A DNA stretch of 17,061 bases from Patescibacteria group bacterium (GTDB taxonomy: Bacteria > Patescibacteriota > Microgenomatia > UBA10105): assembly GCA_003524845.1 (NCBI GenBank), contig DQGR01000010.1, forward strand, positions 1 to 17,061. Reading direction: 5' to 3'. Positions within the stretch are counted from its first letter, which is position 1; each line of letters starts with the position of its first letter. The translations under genes and the position numbers were made by a program. Positions 1-6,521 of the stretch are shown here, piece by piece. The notes below the pieces were generated by a model. That model searched no databases. It saw only the letters and a program-made list of their open reading frames with translations, and was not told the DNA's origin.

Positions 1-524
1 TTATTGCGGTCAACCCGCTGACAAATGAACTCTGGGGTACGGAAATGGGCCGGGATTTCTTAGGTGATTTTACACCACCTGATGAAGTTAACATCATCAC
101 TTCCAACCAGAATTACGGTTGGCCGATCTGCTGGGGTGACCGCAAACACGATACGGTGTTTGACCGCAATATTTATGTCCGTGATCCCTGCATGGATACC
201 AAAACGCCGCAGTATGGAATTCCGGCACACTCGGCACCGCTTGGACTGACGTTTATCAATTCAACGCAATTCCCGGCTGAATGGAATAATGATTTGCTGG
301 TTGCGTATCATGGTTCCTGGAATCGATCAACTCCAATTGGGTATAAAATTGTACGACTGAGTTTGGAAGGTAACAATATCACTGGCGAAACTGATTTCCT
401 CACTGGATTTTTACAAGACAGTCAGGCGATTGCCCGGCCGGTTGATATGATATTTGATACCCAGGGAAGTCTTTTTGTGTCGGATGATAAGACTGGAAAT
501 GTGTACAAAGTTATTAAAAGCTGA
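1..524 (+). CDS. PQQ-dependent sugar (glucose/sorbosone) dehydrogenase, C-terminal part
   Basis: The reading frame is open from position 3 to the TGA at 522-524, so this is the last ~173 residues of a protein whose start lies outside the window. It resembles the soluble, beta-propeller glucose/sorbosone dehydrogenases that oxidise aldoses with PQQ outside the cytoplasm. Visible family features are a GRDFLGDFTPPDE-like segment followed by NYGWP, a PxxxYGIPAHSAPLGL stretch, a YHGSWNRS segment, and an ending of the RPVDM...GSLFVSDD..GNVYKV type, which is the usual last propeller strand. ATG at 45 is an internal methionine, because the frame continues upstream with conserved-looking sequence. The gene converges on the glycoside hydrolase with 2 bp between the stop codons and no visible terminator hairpin. 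The family call is fairly firm; substrate and true cofactor use are not known. Confidence 0.85.
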   Translation, partial: IAVNPLTNELWGTEMGRDFLGDFTPPDEVNIITSNQNYGWPICWGDRKHDTVFDRNIYVRDPCMDTKTPQYGIPAHSAPLGLTFINSTQFPAEWNNDLLVAYHGSWNRSTPIGYKIVRLSLEGNNITGETDFLTGFLQDSQAIARPVDMIFDTQGSLFVSDDKTGNVYKVIKS

Positions 525-526
525 CC

Positions 527-2152
527 TTAATTAATTAGATCCGCTGCAATTGTGCCAAAATCAAACACGTTAATTTTTCCATCTCCCGTAAGGTCGCAAT
601 TCATTTGCGTACAATTTCCGCGTAACCAGTTGGTTATTAAAACCACCACGTCAGCTCCATTTACCCGACAATCCCCGTTTACATCGTGCGTTGCCGATGG
701 ACACGGGGAAGGCGTAGTGATCTGTTCAGCCAGCACCATAAAACTTTCTCCCGACACGGTTAGAATGAGTTGCGAAGCATTGCTTACCGTACCTACTGGC
801 GGCAATACGAGTTGATTGGGAAATGCAGCCGAAGTGTTCCGATCAAATACGTAGCGGTCAAAATTTGATTGCGGTGCAGTGGGTAAATTTACCGTCATCG
901 TGACCGAACTGGTGGTCCGGTTAACTAGAAATATACTCCATTTGCCATCCGGTCGTTTGACCGCAGCGGCGTGGTACTGGGACAAAGCCGGCGTTTGCGT
1001 TGGAGTTCCATTTATGGGTGCCTGAATACTACCGCGGGGAGCATGTTTTATGAGTAAACCGAACGATTGACCCCACGGACGAATTGACCAGTTATTGTTT
1101 TTGTACCGCCACATCCCCCACTCCATAAACTGGCCGCCGTCAAAATAATATACGTCGTGCATCGTCCAGGCAATTCCGGTATTAATACGGGTAATAAGTA
1201 GGGTGGTACCGTAATCGGCCATATGGAGCGCGTATTCAAAAGTATCGATTAAGGGATGGGAATTGGTGGTACCTCCATCATTGCCCATTTCGGTCAACAA
1301 GAGTTGTTTTCCAGACGCATTTGAGTCACGATAGTTAACATCCCCCCGCCACATATCCAGATGACTCCAAAGCGATTCCCAGGTACCAGGCAAACCAAAA
1401 TTGCTTGTCTCGCTCGTTGAAGCATAACGGTGAAAATCATAGGTATCGAGAATATCTTTAAGACGGGAAACCGCGTCTCCCATAAAGCTCCATTGCCCTC
1501 CCATATCAGGACCGGTCAGTTTAACCAGATTTCTAATCCCTTTGGCTTTGAGGGCAGCGTCAACATTCCGGTACATCGTTTCGTACGCGTCCATCCCGTA
1601 TTGCAGCTCGATTTCATTATCCGGTTCATTTCCAACAATCAGATATTTAATACAGGAATAGCCGCGTTTATTGATAAATTCATCCAGATACATCGCAATC
1701 CCTTGGCCAAACCGGGGATCAGTGGGATTAGCATAGAGGCTGTTTCTGACTGACCAACCCCAATCAGTTAGAATCACGGTAATATTATTTTGACAAGCAA
1801 AATCCAGATATTTGAATACTGACTTCATTTGTTGCGAATTGTAGTTCCAGTTCATTAGATTTGGATCTGAGGTAGCCCAATTAAGTTGCATCATCAGTCG
1901 GATAATCCCTACGTTTAGATCTTTGAGTCTTTGGGTATTGAGAGTCCAATCAGCTTCAGTGACCCCGCGGTTTAAGTTATTAGTATTAAAAAGAAACGGG
2001 TCCCATTCTGCTCCAAAACCCATAAACGAGCCGTAAAATAAACTGCTGTTGGGCTGCCCCACATTGAATGTAATACTTTGGGCCAGAACAGTACCGGCCG
2101 AAAGTGTAAAACAGAGAAAAATAACTATACAAATTACGACGAATTTCCGCAT
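527..2152 (-). CDS. Secreted clan GH-A-like glycoside hydrolase with dockerin-like C-terminus
   Basis: The 541-residue protein starts with a signal peptide (residues 1-24, MRKF then a hydrophobic run ending in VLAQ). Residues ~30-370 look like a (beta/alpha)8 clan GH-A hydrolase: GNEP at 174-177 supplies the expected acid/base Glu176, and LLTEMGN near 285-291 the expected nucleophile Glu288, with conserved-looking IIRLM, ILTDWGW and DFHRY segments. A beta-sandwich-like part (~395-475) follows, as in GH39/GH30/GH5-type enzymes. After a short TTPSPCPS linker, residues 490-541 form two dockerin-type calcium loops (DVNGDCRVN and DLTGDGKIN), each followed by a short helix. The start ATG lies 8 nt from an extended -10, suggesting a leaderless message. 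The enzyme probably acts on extracellular polysaccharide; exact GH family and substrate cannot be read from the sequence. No cohesin partner is in the window. Confidence 0.85.
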   Translation of the reverse strand: MRKFVVICIVIFLCFTLSAGTVLAQSITFNVGQPNSSLFYGSFMGFGAEWDPFLFNTNNLNRGVTEADWTLNTQRLKDLNVGIIRLMMQLNWATSDPNLMNWNYNSQQMKSVFKYLDFACQNNITVILTDWGWSVRNSLYANPTDPRFGQGIAMYLDEFINKRGYSCIKYLIVGNEPDNEIELQYGMDAYETMYRNVDAALKAKGIRNLVKLTGPDMGGQWSFMGDAVSRLKDILDTYDFHRYASTSETSNFGLPGTWESLWSHLDMWRGDVNYRDSNASGKQLLLTEMGNDGGTTNSHPLIDTFEYALHMADYGTTLLITRINTGIAWTMHDVYYFDGGQFMEWGMWRYKNNNWSIRPWGQSFGLLIKHAPRGSIQAPINGTPTQTPALSQYHAAAVKRPDGKWSIFLVNRTTSSVTMTVNLPTAPQSNFDRYVFDRNTSAAFPNQLVLPPVGTVSNASQLILTVSGESFMVLAEQITTPSPCPSATHDVNGDCRVNGADVVVLITNWLRGNCTQMNCDLTGDGKINVFDFGTIAADLIN

Positions 2153-2160
2153 ACTCTATT

Positions 2161-2169
2161 AGAATAACA
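2161..2169 (-). promoter_or_regulatory. Extended -10 promoter of the glycoside hydrolase gene
   Basis: On the minus strand this reads TGT-TATTCT, an extended -10 element, followed by exactly 8 nt and then the ATG at 2152. Transcription should start at or within about 2 nt of the start codon. The region 17-18 bp upstream (TCGTAA or CTCGTA) is a poor -35, so recognition would rest on the TGn extension. There is no Shine-Dalgarno sequence. Confidence 0.45.
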
Positions 2170-2214
2170 AATCTTTTATTGTTTTACGAGTCTCACTGTT
2201 TACGATTTTCATTA

Positions 2215-2243
2215 TTGACACTAGCCTATAGATCTGATAACAA
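2215..2243 (+). promoter_or_regulatory. Promoter upstream of the nucleotide-sugar dehydrogenase
   Basis: A perfect -35 (TTGACA, 2215-2220) is followed by a 17-bp spacer ending in TGA and a weaker -10 (TAACAA, 2238-2243), giving an extended -10 arrangement. Exactly 8 nt later comes ATG at 2252, the same spacing as in the other predicted leaderless promoters of this window. Transcripts would run through the terminator-like hairpin before reaching the dehydrogenase. Confidence 0.45.
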
Positions 2244-2251
2244 TTAATAAA

Positions 2252-2269
2252 ATGCTTACCGCACTCTGA
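2252..2269 (+). CDS. Possible five-codon leader ORF (MLTAL)
   Basis: ATG CTT ACC GCA CTC TGA lies 8 nt downstream of a promoter-like extended -10, so it could be translated from a leaderless transcript. Its stop codon abuts the left arm of the intrinsic terminator at 2270-2300. This is the geometry expected of a leader peptide in a transcription attenuator. No homology can be claimed for five residues; the ORF could be chance, and the case rests only on its position. Confidence 0.25.
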   Translation: MLTAL

Positions 2270-2300
2270 GGCAATCCTAATTATAAGGATTGTCTTTTTT
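2268..2300 (+). terminator. Intrinsic terminator in the leader of the nucleotide-sugar dehydrogenase gene
   Basis: The arms GGCAATCCT (2270-2278) and AGGATTGTC (2286-2294) pair over 9 bp with one G-U, around a 7-nt loop, and are followed directly by six T residues (2295-2300). This is a typical rho-independent terminator for plus-strand transcription. Read on the minus strand it lacks a U tract. No plus-strand gene lies just upstream, so it most likely ends a short leader transcript started at the promoter at 2215-2243. Confidence 0.65.
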
Positions 2301-2307
2301 AAAACCG

Positions 2308-3549
2308 ATGGACAAAGAACTTGCCCTGCTGCATAAGATTACCGCGCGAACCGCCCAAATTGGCATTATTGGCATGGGTTATATCGGCACCAGTGTCGCA
2401 ACTGAAACTACAACCGCCGGATTTACCACTATCGGCTTTGATATTAACCGGGAACGATTAAACCTGCTCAGGCAAAAACAACTTCCGCTTTTACAACTCA
2501 CTCACACTTCTGCTGATTTACGGTCCTGTGATATTTTTATTATTTGTGTCCCAACTCCGCTTACCGAAATGGGGAAACCTGATTTGAGTTTGCTGAAAAA
2601 GGCAACCCATACGGTAAGCGCGGTACTACACCATAACTGTCTGGTGGTTTTGGAAAGCAGTGTCGCCCCCGGTACTACTCGAACTATAGTACAACCATTA
2701 CTCGAAAAATCGGGATTTTCTGTGGGCAAAGATTTATTTATAAGTTTTTCGCCGGAACGGATTGACCCGGGTAGTAAACAAACCATGCGCGCGATTCCCA
2801 AAGTTGTTTCCGGCGCTGACCAACCTTCATTAAAACTGGCGATTGCGCTGTATGAGAAACTCGTGGAAAAAGTCGTGCCCGTGACCTCACTTGATATTGC
2901 CGAACTGACCAAAGTTCTGGAAAATACCTTTCGCCTGGTCAACATCAATCTTATTAATGAAATGGCGCAATATGCCGACACAATTGGAATTGATATCTGG
3001 GAAGTGATCAGGGCGGCTTCGACTAAACCGTTTGGCTTTTTGCCGCACTACCCGGGTACTGGCGCCGGTGGGTACTGCATTCCGGTTTTACCAACATACT
3101 TGCTTGAAGACGCAGAAAAAAACCACATCCCGTTGCCAATGGTGGCACAGGCTTTAAAAACCAATAGTTTTCAGCCGTGCTATGTCGTCAAACGTGCGTT
3201 TGAAATTTTACAAAAATACGGTAAAAACGGTCACTCACGGATTTTACTGACCGGTATAACCTACAAAAAAGATGTCGCAGATACCCGCGAATCCGCGGTT
3301 CTCAAAGTCTGGAAGGAACTAGAAAAACAACAAGCGTACGTTTCTTATCACGACCCGCATGTGCCTAAATTTAATGGCACTACCTCACTTCACTTAACGA
3401 AAGATTTAATTAAACAACATGATTTGGTTTTGGTTTCTACTCCGCATTCGGATCTTGACTACCAACAGATAGTTGATAGCGAAGTTCCGATATTTGACAT
3501 CCAGAATGCGCTGTCTCACTTTCAGAACGAACATATTTATAAGCTATAA
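2308..3549 (+). CDS. UDP-sugar 6-dehydrogenase (UDP-glucose/UDP-HexNAc dehydrogenase family)
   Basis: This 413-residue protein belongs to the UDP-glucose/GDP-mannose dehydrogenase family, which oxidises the C6 alcohol of a nucleotide sugar to a carboxylate with two NAD+. The N-terminal Rossmann fold shows GMGYIG at 22-27 and the NAD-binding Asp of GFDIN at 45. VPTP, ESSVAPGTT and SPERIDPGS segments follow. The central domain carries AELTKVLENTFRLVNINLINE, and the nucleophile Cys257 sits in GTGAGGYCIP. The C-terminal domain has GITYKKDVADTRES. GGYCIP is closer to WecC/WbpA-type UDP-HexNAc dehydrogenases than to the CFPKD of UDP-glucose enzymes, yet the usual VDP after it reads VLP. Hence the substrate is uncertain. 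An in-frame TTG at 2290 lies inside the terminator stem, so ATG 2308 is preferred; it has no Shine-Dalgarno sequence. The SDR gene starts 17 nt downstream, probably in the same operon. Confidence 0.9.
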   Translation: MDKELALLHKITARTAQIGIIGMGYIGTSVATETTTAGFTTIGFDINRERLNLLRQKQLPLLQLTHTSADLRSCDIFIICVPTPLTEMGKPDLSLLKKATHTVSAVLHHNCLVVLESSVAPGTTRTIVQPLLEKSGFSVGKDLFISFSPERIDPGSKQTMRAIPKVVSGADQPSLKLAIALYEKLVEKVVPVTSLDIAELTKVLENTFRLVNINLINEMAQYADTIGIDIWEVIRAASTKPFGFLPHYPGTGAGGYCIPVLPTYLLEDAEKNHIPLPMVAQALKTNSFQPCYVVKRAFEILQKYGKNGHSRILLTGITYKKDVADTRESAVLKVWKELEKQQAYVSYHDPHVPKFNGTTSLHLTKDLIKQHDLVLVSTPHSDLDYQQIVDSEVPIFDIQNALSHFQNEHIYKL

Positions 3550-3566
3550 TTTTTTCAGTAACTTCT

Positions 3567-4538
3567 ATGTGTATTCTCGTTACCGGCGGCGCGGGATTTA
3601 TTGGTGCAAACTTGTGTCAACGCTTGCTTGAACAAAACCATGAAGTCATTGCGGTTGACAATCTGATTACCAGTGATGGCGGCAATCTTAATAAACTGCG
3701 GTCTTTTCCCAATTTCACATTCATCAAACACGATATTACAAACCCTCTTCCTCACGCACTTACCGCTTACCGCTTACCCCTTACCGCTATCTACCATCTC
3801 GCCTGTCCGACCGGTGTTCCGAATTTAACTAAATTGGCTGAGGAAATGCTGCTCACTTGTTCAATTGGCACGCGAAATATTCTCGAACTGGCGCGCACGC
3901 ATAAGGCAAAATTTTTAGTTGTGAGCTCATCTGAAACCTACGGCAATCCGCTTATTTTCCCGCAAACCGAAAACTACACCGGAAATGTAGATCCGACTGG
4001 AATCCGCAGTCCCTACGAAGAGGGCAAACGGTTTACTGAAAGTCTGGTTTCGATATATGTCCGAAAATATAAACTGGATGCAAAAATTGTCCGCGTGTTT
4101 AATACTTATGGTCCGGGAATGGACCGATCTGAAACGCGGGTAGTTCCCCGCTTCCTGCGACAAGCCTTAAGTAATAAACCAATTACCATCCACGGGAAGG
4201 GCACCCAGACACGGACTTTTTGTTATGTAGATGATTTAGTGAACGGGTTACTGATTATTATGAAAAAGGGTAAATCAGGTGAAGTATATAACCTGGGAAG
4301 TGATCAACAGGTCACTATCAGACAACTTGCAGAATTAATAATTAACGTGACTAAGAGTAAAAGTAAAATAATCAAAATCAAACGCCTAAAACACGACCAC
4401 GAATCAAGACTCCCAGATTTAACCAAAGTAAAAAAGTTAGGGTGGAAATTGCATACTCCTTTGGAAGACGGGTTGCGGAAAACCTCCAAATCATTAAATC
4501 CTAGTTCTTTCTATATACCAAATCATGTGGACCAATGA
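3567..4538 (+). CDS. NAD-dependent SDR, UDP-glucuronate decarboxylase (UXS)-like
   Basis: This 323-residue extended SDR has the NAD motif GGAGFIG (7-13) with Asp31 after beta2, SSSETYG (120-126), and the catalytic pair Tyr150/Lys154 in RSPYEEGKR. IYHLACP, GTRNILELA, YxGNVDPTGIRSPY, RVFNTYGPGM and RVVPRF are arranged as in UDP-glucuronate decarboxylases, and Glu123 matches the catalytic Glu of that group. The likely reaction is UDP-glucuronate to UDP-xylose, or a related conversion of the product of the dehydrogenase just upstream. A loop near residues 62-74 is longer than I expect and is encoded by four 7-bp tandem repeats. A TATAAT at 3545-3550 overlaps the upstream stop codon and could be a secondary promoter. 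No Shine-Dalgarno sequence is visible. The 3' end overlaps the convergent toxin gene by 38 bp. A 4-epimerase or dehydratase role remains possible. Confidence 0.85.
   Translation: MCILVTGGAGFIGANLCQRLLEQNHEVIAVDNLITSDGGNLNKLRSFPNFTFIKHDITNPLPHALTAYRLPLTAIYHLACPTGVPNLTKLAEEMLLTCSIGTRNILELARTHKAKFLVVSSSETYGNPLIFPQTENYTGNVDPTGIRSPYEEGKRFTESLVSIYVRKYKLDAKIVRVFNTYGPGMDRSETRVVPRFLRQALSNKPITIHGKGTQTRTFCYVDDLVNGLLIIMKKGKSGEVYNLGSDQQVTIRQLAELIINVTKSKSKIIKIKRLKHDHESRLPDLTKVKKLGWKLHTPLEDGLRKTSKSLNPSSFYIPNHVDQ
3760..3787 (+). repeat. Four tandem 7-bp repeats (TTACCGC) inside the decarboxylase-like gene
   Basis: Units are TTACCGC (3760-3766), TTACCGC (3767-3773), TTACCCC (3774-3780) and TTACCGC (3781-3787). 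They encode the loop ALTAYRLPLTA between the HDITNPLP and IYHLACP segments. Because 7 is not a multiple of 3, gain or loss of one unit would shift the frame of the SDR gene. Confidence 0.85.
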
Positions 4539-4779
4539 TTAAGAATCTGACAGTAGTTTTATTTCTCCACTCGTAAACTATTCTTATGTCGTCTGTAATA
4601 GAAAACGCCCACTTTCCCTTCAATCGTTTGGTTAAGGGATGATTGTCCAAACGGGTATCATCTGGATTTTTCTGAAACCATATAACTCGCTTATCTACTT
4701 CTTTCCTTAAATCTGGAATAAGCTCAATGTATTTAGCGTGCAGTTTTTGATACTGACCGGTGTACCTTATTTTTATCAT
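4501..4779 (-). CDS. RelE/YafQ-type mRNA interferase toxin
   Basis: The 92-residue protein has the size and pattern of type II toxins of the RelE/ParE superfamily. It has a helical N-terminal half, then LTKRLKGKWAFSITDDIRIVYEW, with Arg66 in DIRIVYE, and a C-terminal IIGPHDLVY with His85, the place where YafQ-like toxins carry a catalytic His. These toxins cut mRNA at the ribosome. The start codon lies inside the 3' end of the antitoxin gene (47-bp overlap), the usual coupling for such pairs, so translation probably follows that of the antitoxin. The 3' end overlaps the convergent decarboxylase gene by 38 bp. Activity and cleavage specificity are inferred only from the family. Confidence 0.85.
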   Translation of the reverse strand: MIKIRYTGQYQKLHAKYIELIPDLRKEVDKRVIWFQKNPDDTRLDNHPLTKRLKGKWAFSITDDIRIVYEWRNKTTVRFLIIGPHDLVYRKN

Positions 4780-5047
4780 GACTTATTGACTTTTGAGAAA
4801 GAACAAATTCCGAAAATGGTGTTACTCCATCCCATTCCCGATCATTCTCTTCCGGCTCAGCCGCAGCTTTCAGCACTTCCTCTTCAAATTCGGGCGTGAA
4901 GCCGTTCTCCGTTACAATAGGATACAAAACACCACGCAAAGCTTCCCGAATCAGCTCGGACAGTGACGCATACCGGCGCTGCTTTAAAAAACGCTTCGCA
5001 TCATCGTACATTTGTTGGGGTAAGGAAATATTGACCGTAGTACTCAT
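4733..5047 (-). CDS. Ribbon-helix-helix (CopG/ParD-like) antitoxin
   Basis: With the start at 5047 the protein has 104 residues. The first ~45 form a ribbon-helix-helix DNA-binding domain: STTVNISLP as the beta strand, then the helices MYDDAKRFLKQR and SLSELIREALRGVL. The acidic and polar remainder should wrap the toxin. The frame stays open to an ATG at 5125, but the promoter -35 and -10 lie between 5056 and 5085, so the long form is unlikely. RHH antitoxins typically repress their own promoter, and a perfect inverted repeat overlaps the -10 here. The gene overlaps the toxin gene by 47 bp, consistent with one bicistronic message. Confidence 0.85.
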   Translation of the reverse strand: MSTTVNISLPQQMYDDAKRFLKQRRYASLSELIREALRGVLYPIVTENGFTPEFEEEVLKAAAEPEENDREWDGVTPFSEFVLSQKSISHDKNKVHRSVSKTAR

Positions 5048-5085
5048 ATACAAAGATTGTATCCGATCCATATAAAAATTGTCAA
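5048..5085 (-). promoter_or_regulatory. Promoter and candidate operator of the toxin-antitoxin operon
   Basis: On the minus strand a perfect -35 (TTGACA, 5085-5080) is separated by 18 bp from a -10 (TACAAT, 5061-5056), and 8 nt later comes the antitoxin ATG. A perfect 6+3+6 inverted repeat, ATACAA-TCT-TTGTAT (5062-5048), covers the -10 and the predicted start site. It is the natural binding site for the RHH antitoxin. The message would be leaderless or nearly so. Confidence 0.75.
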
Positions 5086-5268
5086 TAAGTAAGTGTGGAA
5101 TGTGGATGGACGGTGTATCTGGCATAAGTCAATGTAAAAACAACTCTCTACATTTTGTTGATTAATGTAATTAGTAATGAAAAGGCGCGAGAATTAATTT
5201 TGAACTATGATCAACTGCAAGATATTTAATAGTTTCTCTTCAGTAACGCCTCAATAACAATCGCTCTC

Positions 5269-5277
5269 TGCTATAAT
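5269..5277 (+). promoter_or_regulatory. Extended -10 promoter of the GT2 gene
   Basis: TGC-TATAAT is a perfect extended -10, followed by 8 nt and then the ATG at 5286. The 17-bp-distant hexamer CCTCAA is a weak -35. There is no Shine-Dalgarno sequence, so the message is predicted to be leaderless. The rest of the 5126-5268 gap shows no gene. Confidence 0.65.
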
Positions 5278-5285
5278 CCCCACAC

Positions 5286-6521
5286 ATGAAAATTGGCCTC
5301 CCGCTGAGCCTGAATTTGTTTTTTTGGGGATGTGTTTCCTTTATGAGAGTCTTCTGGGAAAAGTTTCGCCCACCGCAGTATTCTTTGACGCAAGAACAAT
5401 TAAGTTCTTTGAAACGCCAGGTTGCCGTCTGCATACCCGCCCATAATGAAGAAACAGTACTGGAAAGTGCAATAGCTGCGATTACGACGCAAATTCCGGG
5501 CCAACAAATTTACGTGGTCAGCGACGGATCGCACGATGCAACTGCGGCAATTGCCCGTCGCCTCAACTGCTCGGTTTTGGAATTGTCTTCCGGTCGCGGC
5601 AAGGCCCGAGCTCTTGAGCAACTTATCAAGAAATTTTCGCTACTTGCAAAATACCGCTATATTTTATTTATCGATGCAGATACCGAACTTGAACCATATT
5701 TCGTCAAGCATGCCCTCGGACTTTTCACTCACGAACCAGAAGTCGCGGCAATTGCTGCTTATGCCATTCCCATTTGGGAAAACAGGCGCCACATTTCACT
5801 TCAGAATTTTATCGCCGCTTATCGCACCAAACTCTATGCTATTTTACAAATCTTTTTGATGTACGGCCAAACCTGGAAGTATTGTAACATCAATGCGGTA
5901 ATTCCTGGCTTTGCTGCGATGTATCCGACCCGTGTACTTCGCAAACTTGATTTGGTCACTCCCGGAATAGTGATTGAGGACTTCAACCTCGCATTTCAAA
6001 TCCATAAAAAAAATTTAGGTTGGATTGCTCACTTTCGCGCCATTGCCGCGCGTTACCATGACCCGGTTAATTTTACTGACTACAGTGCACAAGTCAGGCG
6101 TTGGAATGTGGGGTTTTATCAAACAATTCGTAAATGGGGAGTGTGGCCGTCATTATTTTGGATTTTCACGCTACTCTTTTCACTTGAAGTGGCACTGTTC
6201 TCACTCGTCAGTTTATTTGCCCCTCTGGTTTTTGTGACTTCTATTTTTTTTCTTATAGTTCAACAATTTGCGGGATTCAACTTGTTTGCAATGTTTTCTC
6301 CCTACTTTATCGGCTACCTTGAATTTATAGTTTCAATTGTCATTCTCGACTATGCACTCACGGTGTTTATCGCAGTTAAAAATCGCGCGCCGATGTTACT
6401 CCTTTGGGGAATTGGTTTTTTTCTATTTAATTTAATCAATAGCTGGGTTCTCCTTATCTCAATTCCACAAGGGCTGCTCACTCGCTCAACTGGCCGCTGG
6501 GTTCCGGCGAAGCGCGCATAA
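5286..6521 (+). CDS. Processive membrane glycosyltransferase, family GT2 (BcsA/HAS/PgaC-like)
   Basis: This 411-residue protein has an N-terminal hydrophobic segment (~5-22), a cytoplasmic GT2 domain, and about four C-terminal membrane helices (~290-330, 338-362, 368-392). Visible GT2 motifs are VCIPAHNEE (48-56), VSDGSHD with Asp80, the metal-binding DAD at 130-132, PGFAAMYP, IEDFNLA with the catalytic Asp232, and QVRRW (269-273), which matches the Q-x-x-R-W motif of processive synthases such as cellulose, chitin and poly-GlcNAc synthases. It should build an extracellular beta-linked polysaccharide from a UDP-sugar while moving it across the membrane. It converges on the GH18-like gene with a 44-bp overlap of the 3' ends. 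The product polymer cannot be told from the sequence. Confidence 0.9.
   Translation: MKIGLPLSLNLFFWGCVSFMRVFWEKFRPPQYSLTQEQLSSLKRQVAVCIPAHNEETVLESAIAAITTQIPGQQIYVVSDGSHDATAAIARRLNCSVLELSSGRGKARALEQLIKKFSLLAKYRYILFIDADTELEPYFVKHALGLFTHEPEVAAIAAYAIPIWENRRHISLQNFIAAYRTKLYAILQIFLMYGQTWKYCNINAVIPGFAAMYPTRVLRKLDLVTPGIVIEDFNLAFQIHKKNLGWIAHFRAIAARYHDPVNFTDYSAQVRRWNVGFYQTIRKWGVWPSLFWIFTLLFSLEVALFSLVSLFAPLVFVTSIFFLIVQQFAGFNLFAMFSPYFIGYLEFIVSIVILDYALTVFIAVKNRAPMLLLWGIGFFLFNLINSWVLLISIPQGLLTRSTGRWVPAKRA

Noticed and set aside
2290..2307. Upstream TTG start for the nucleotide-sugar dehydrogenase, with AAGGA just before it
   Set aside because: The AAGGA directly abuts the TTG with no spacing and is the right arm of the terminator hairpin; ATG 2308 gives a normal N-terminus.
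3545..3550. TATAAT before the decarboxylase-like gene as a leaderless promoter
   Set aside because: It is 16 nt from the ATG, lacks a TG extension and a -35, and overlaps the upstream stop codon in what looks like an operon; at most it is a secondary promoter.
5048..5125. Longer antitoxin starting at 5125
   Set aside because: The extra 26 codons contain the -35, -10 and operator, and the ribbon-helix-helix domain begins at the ATG at 5047.
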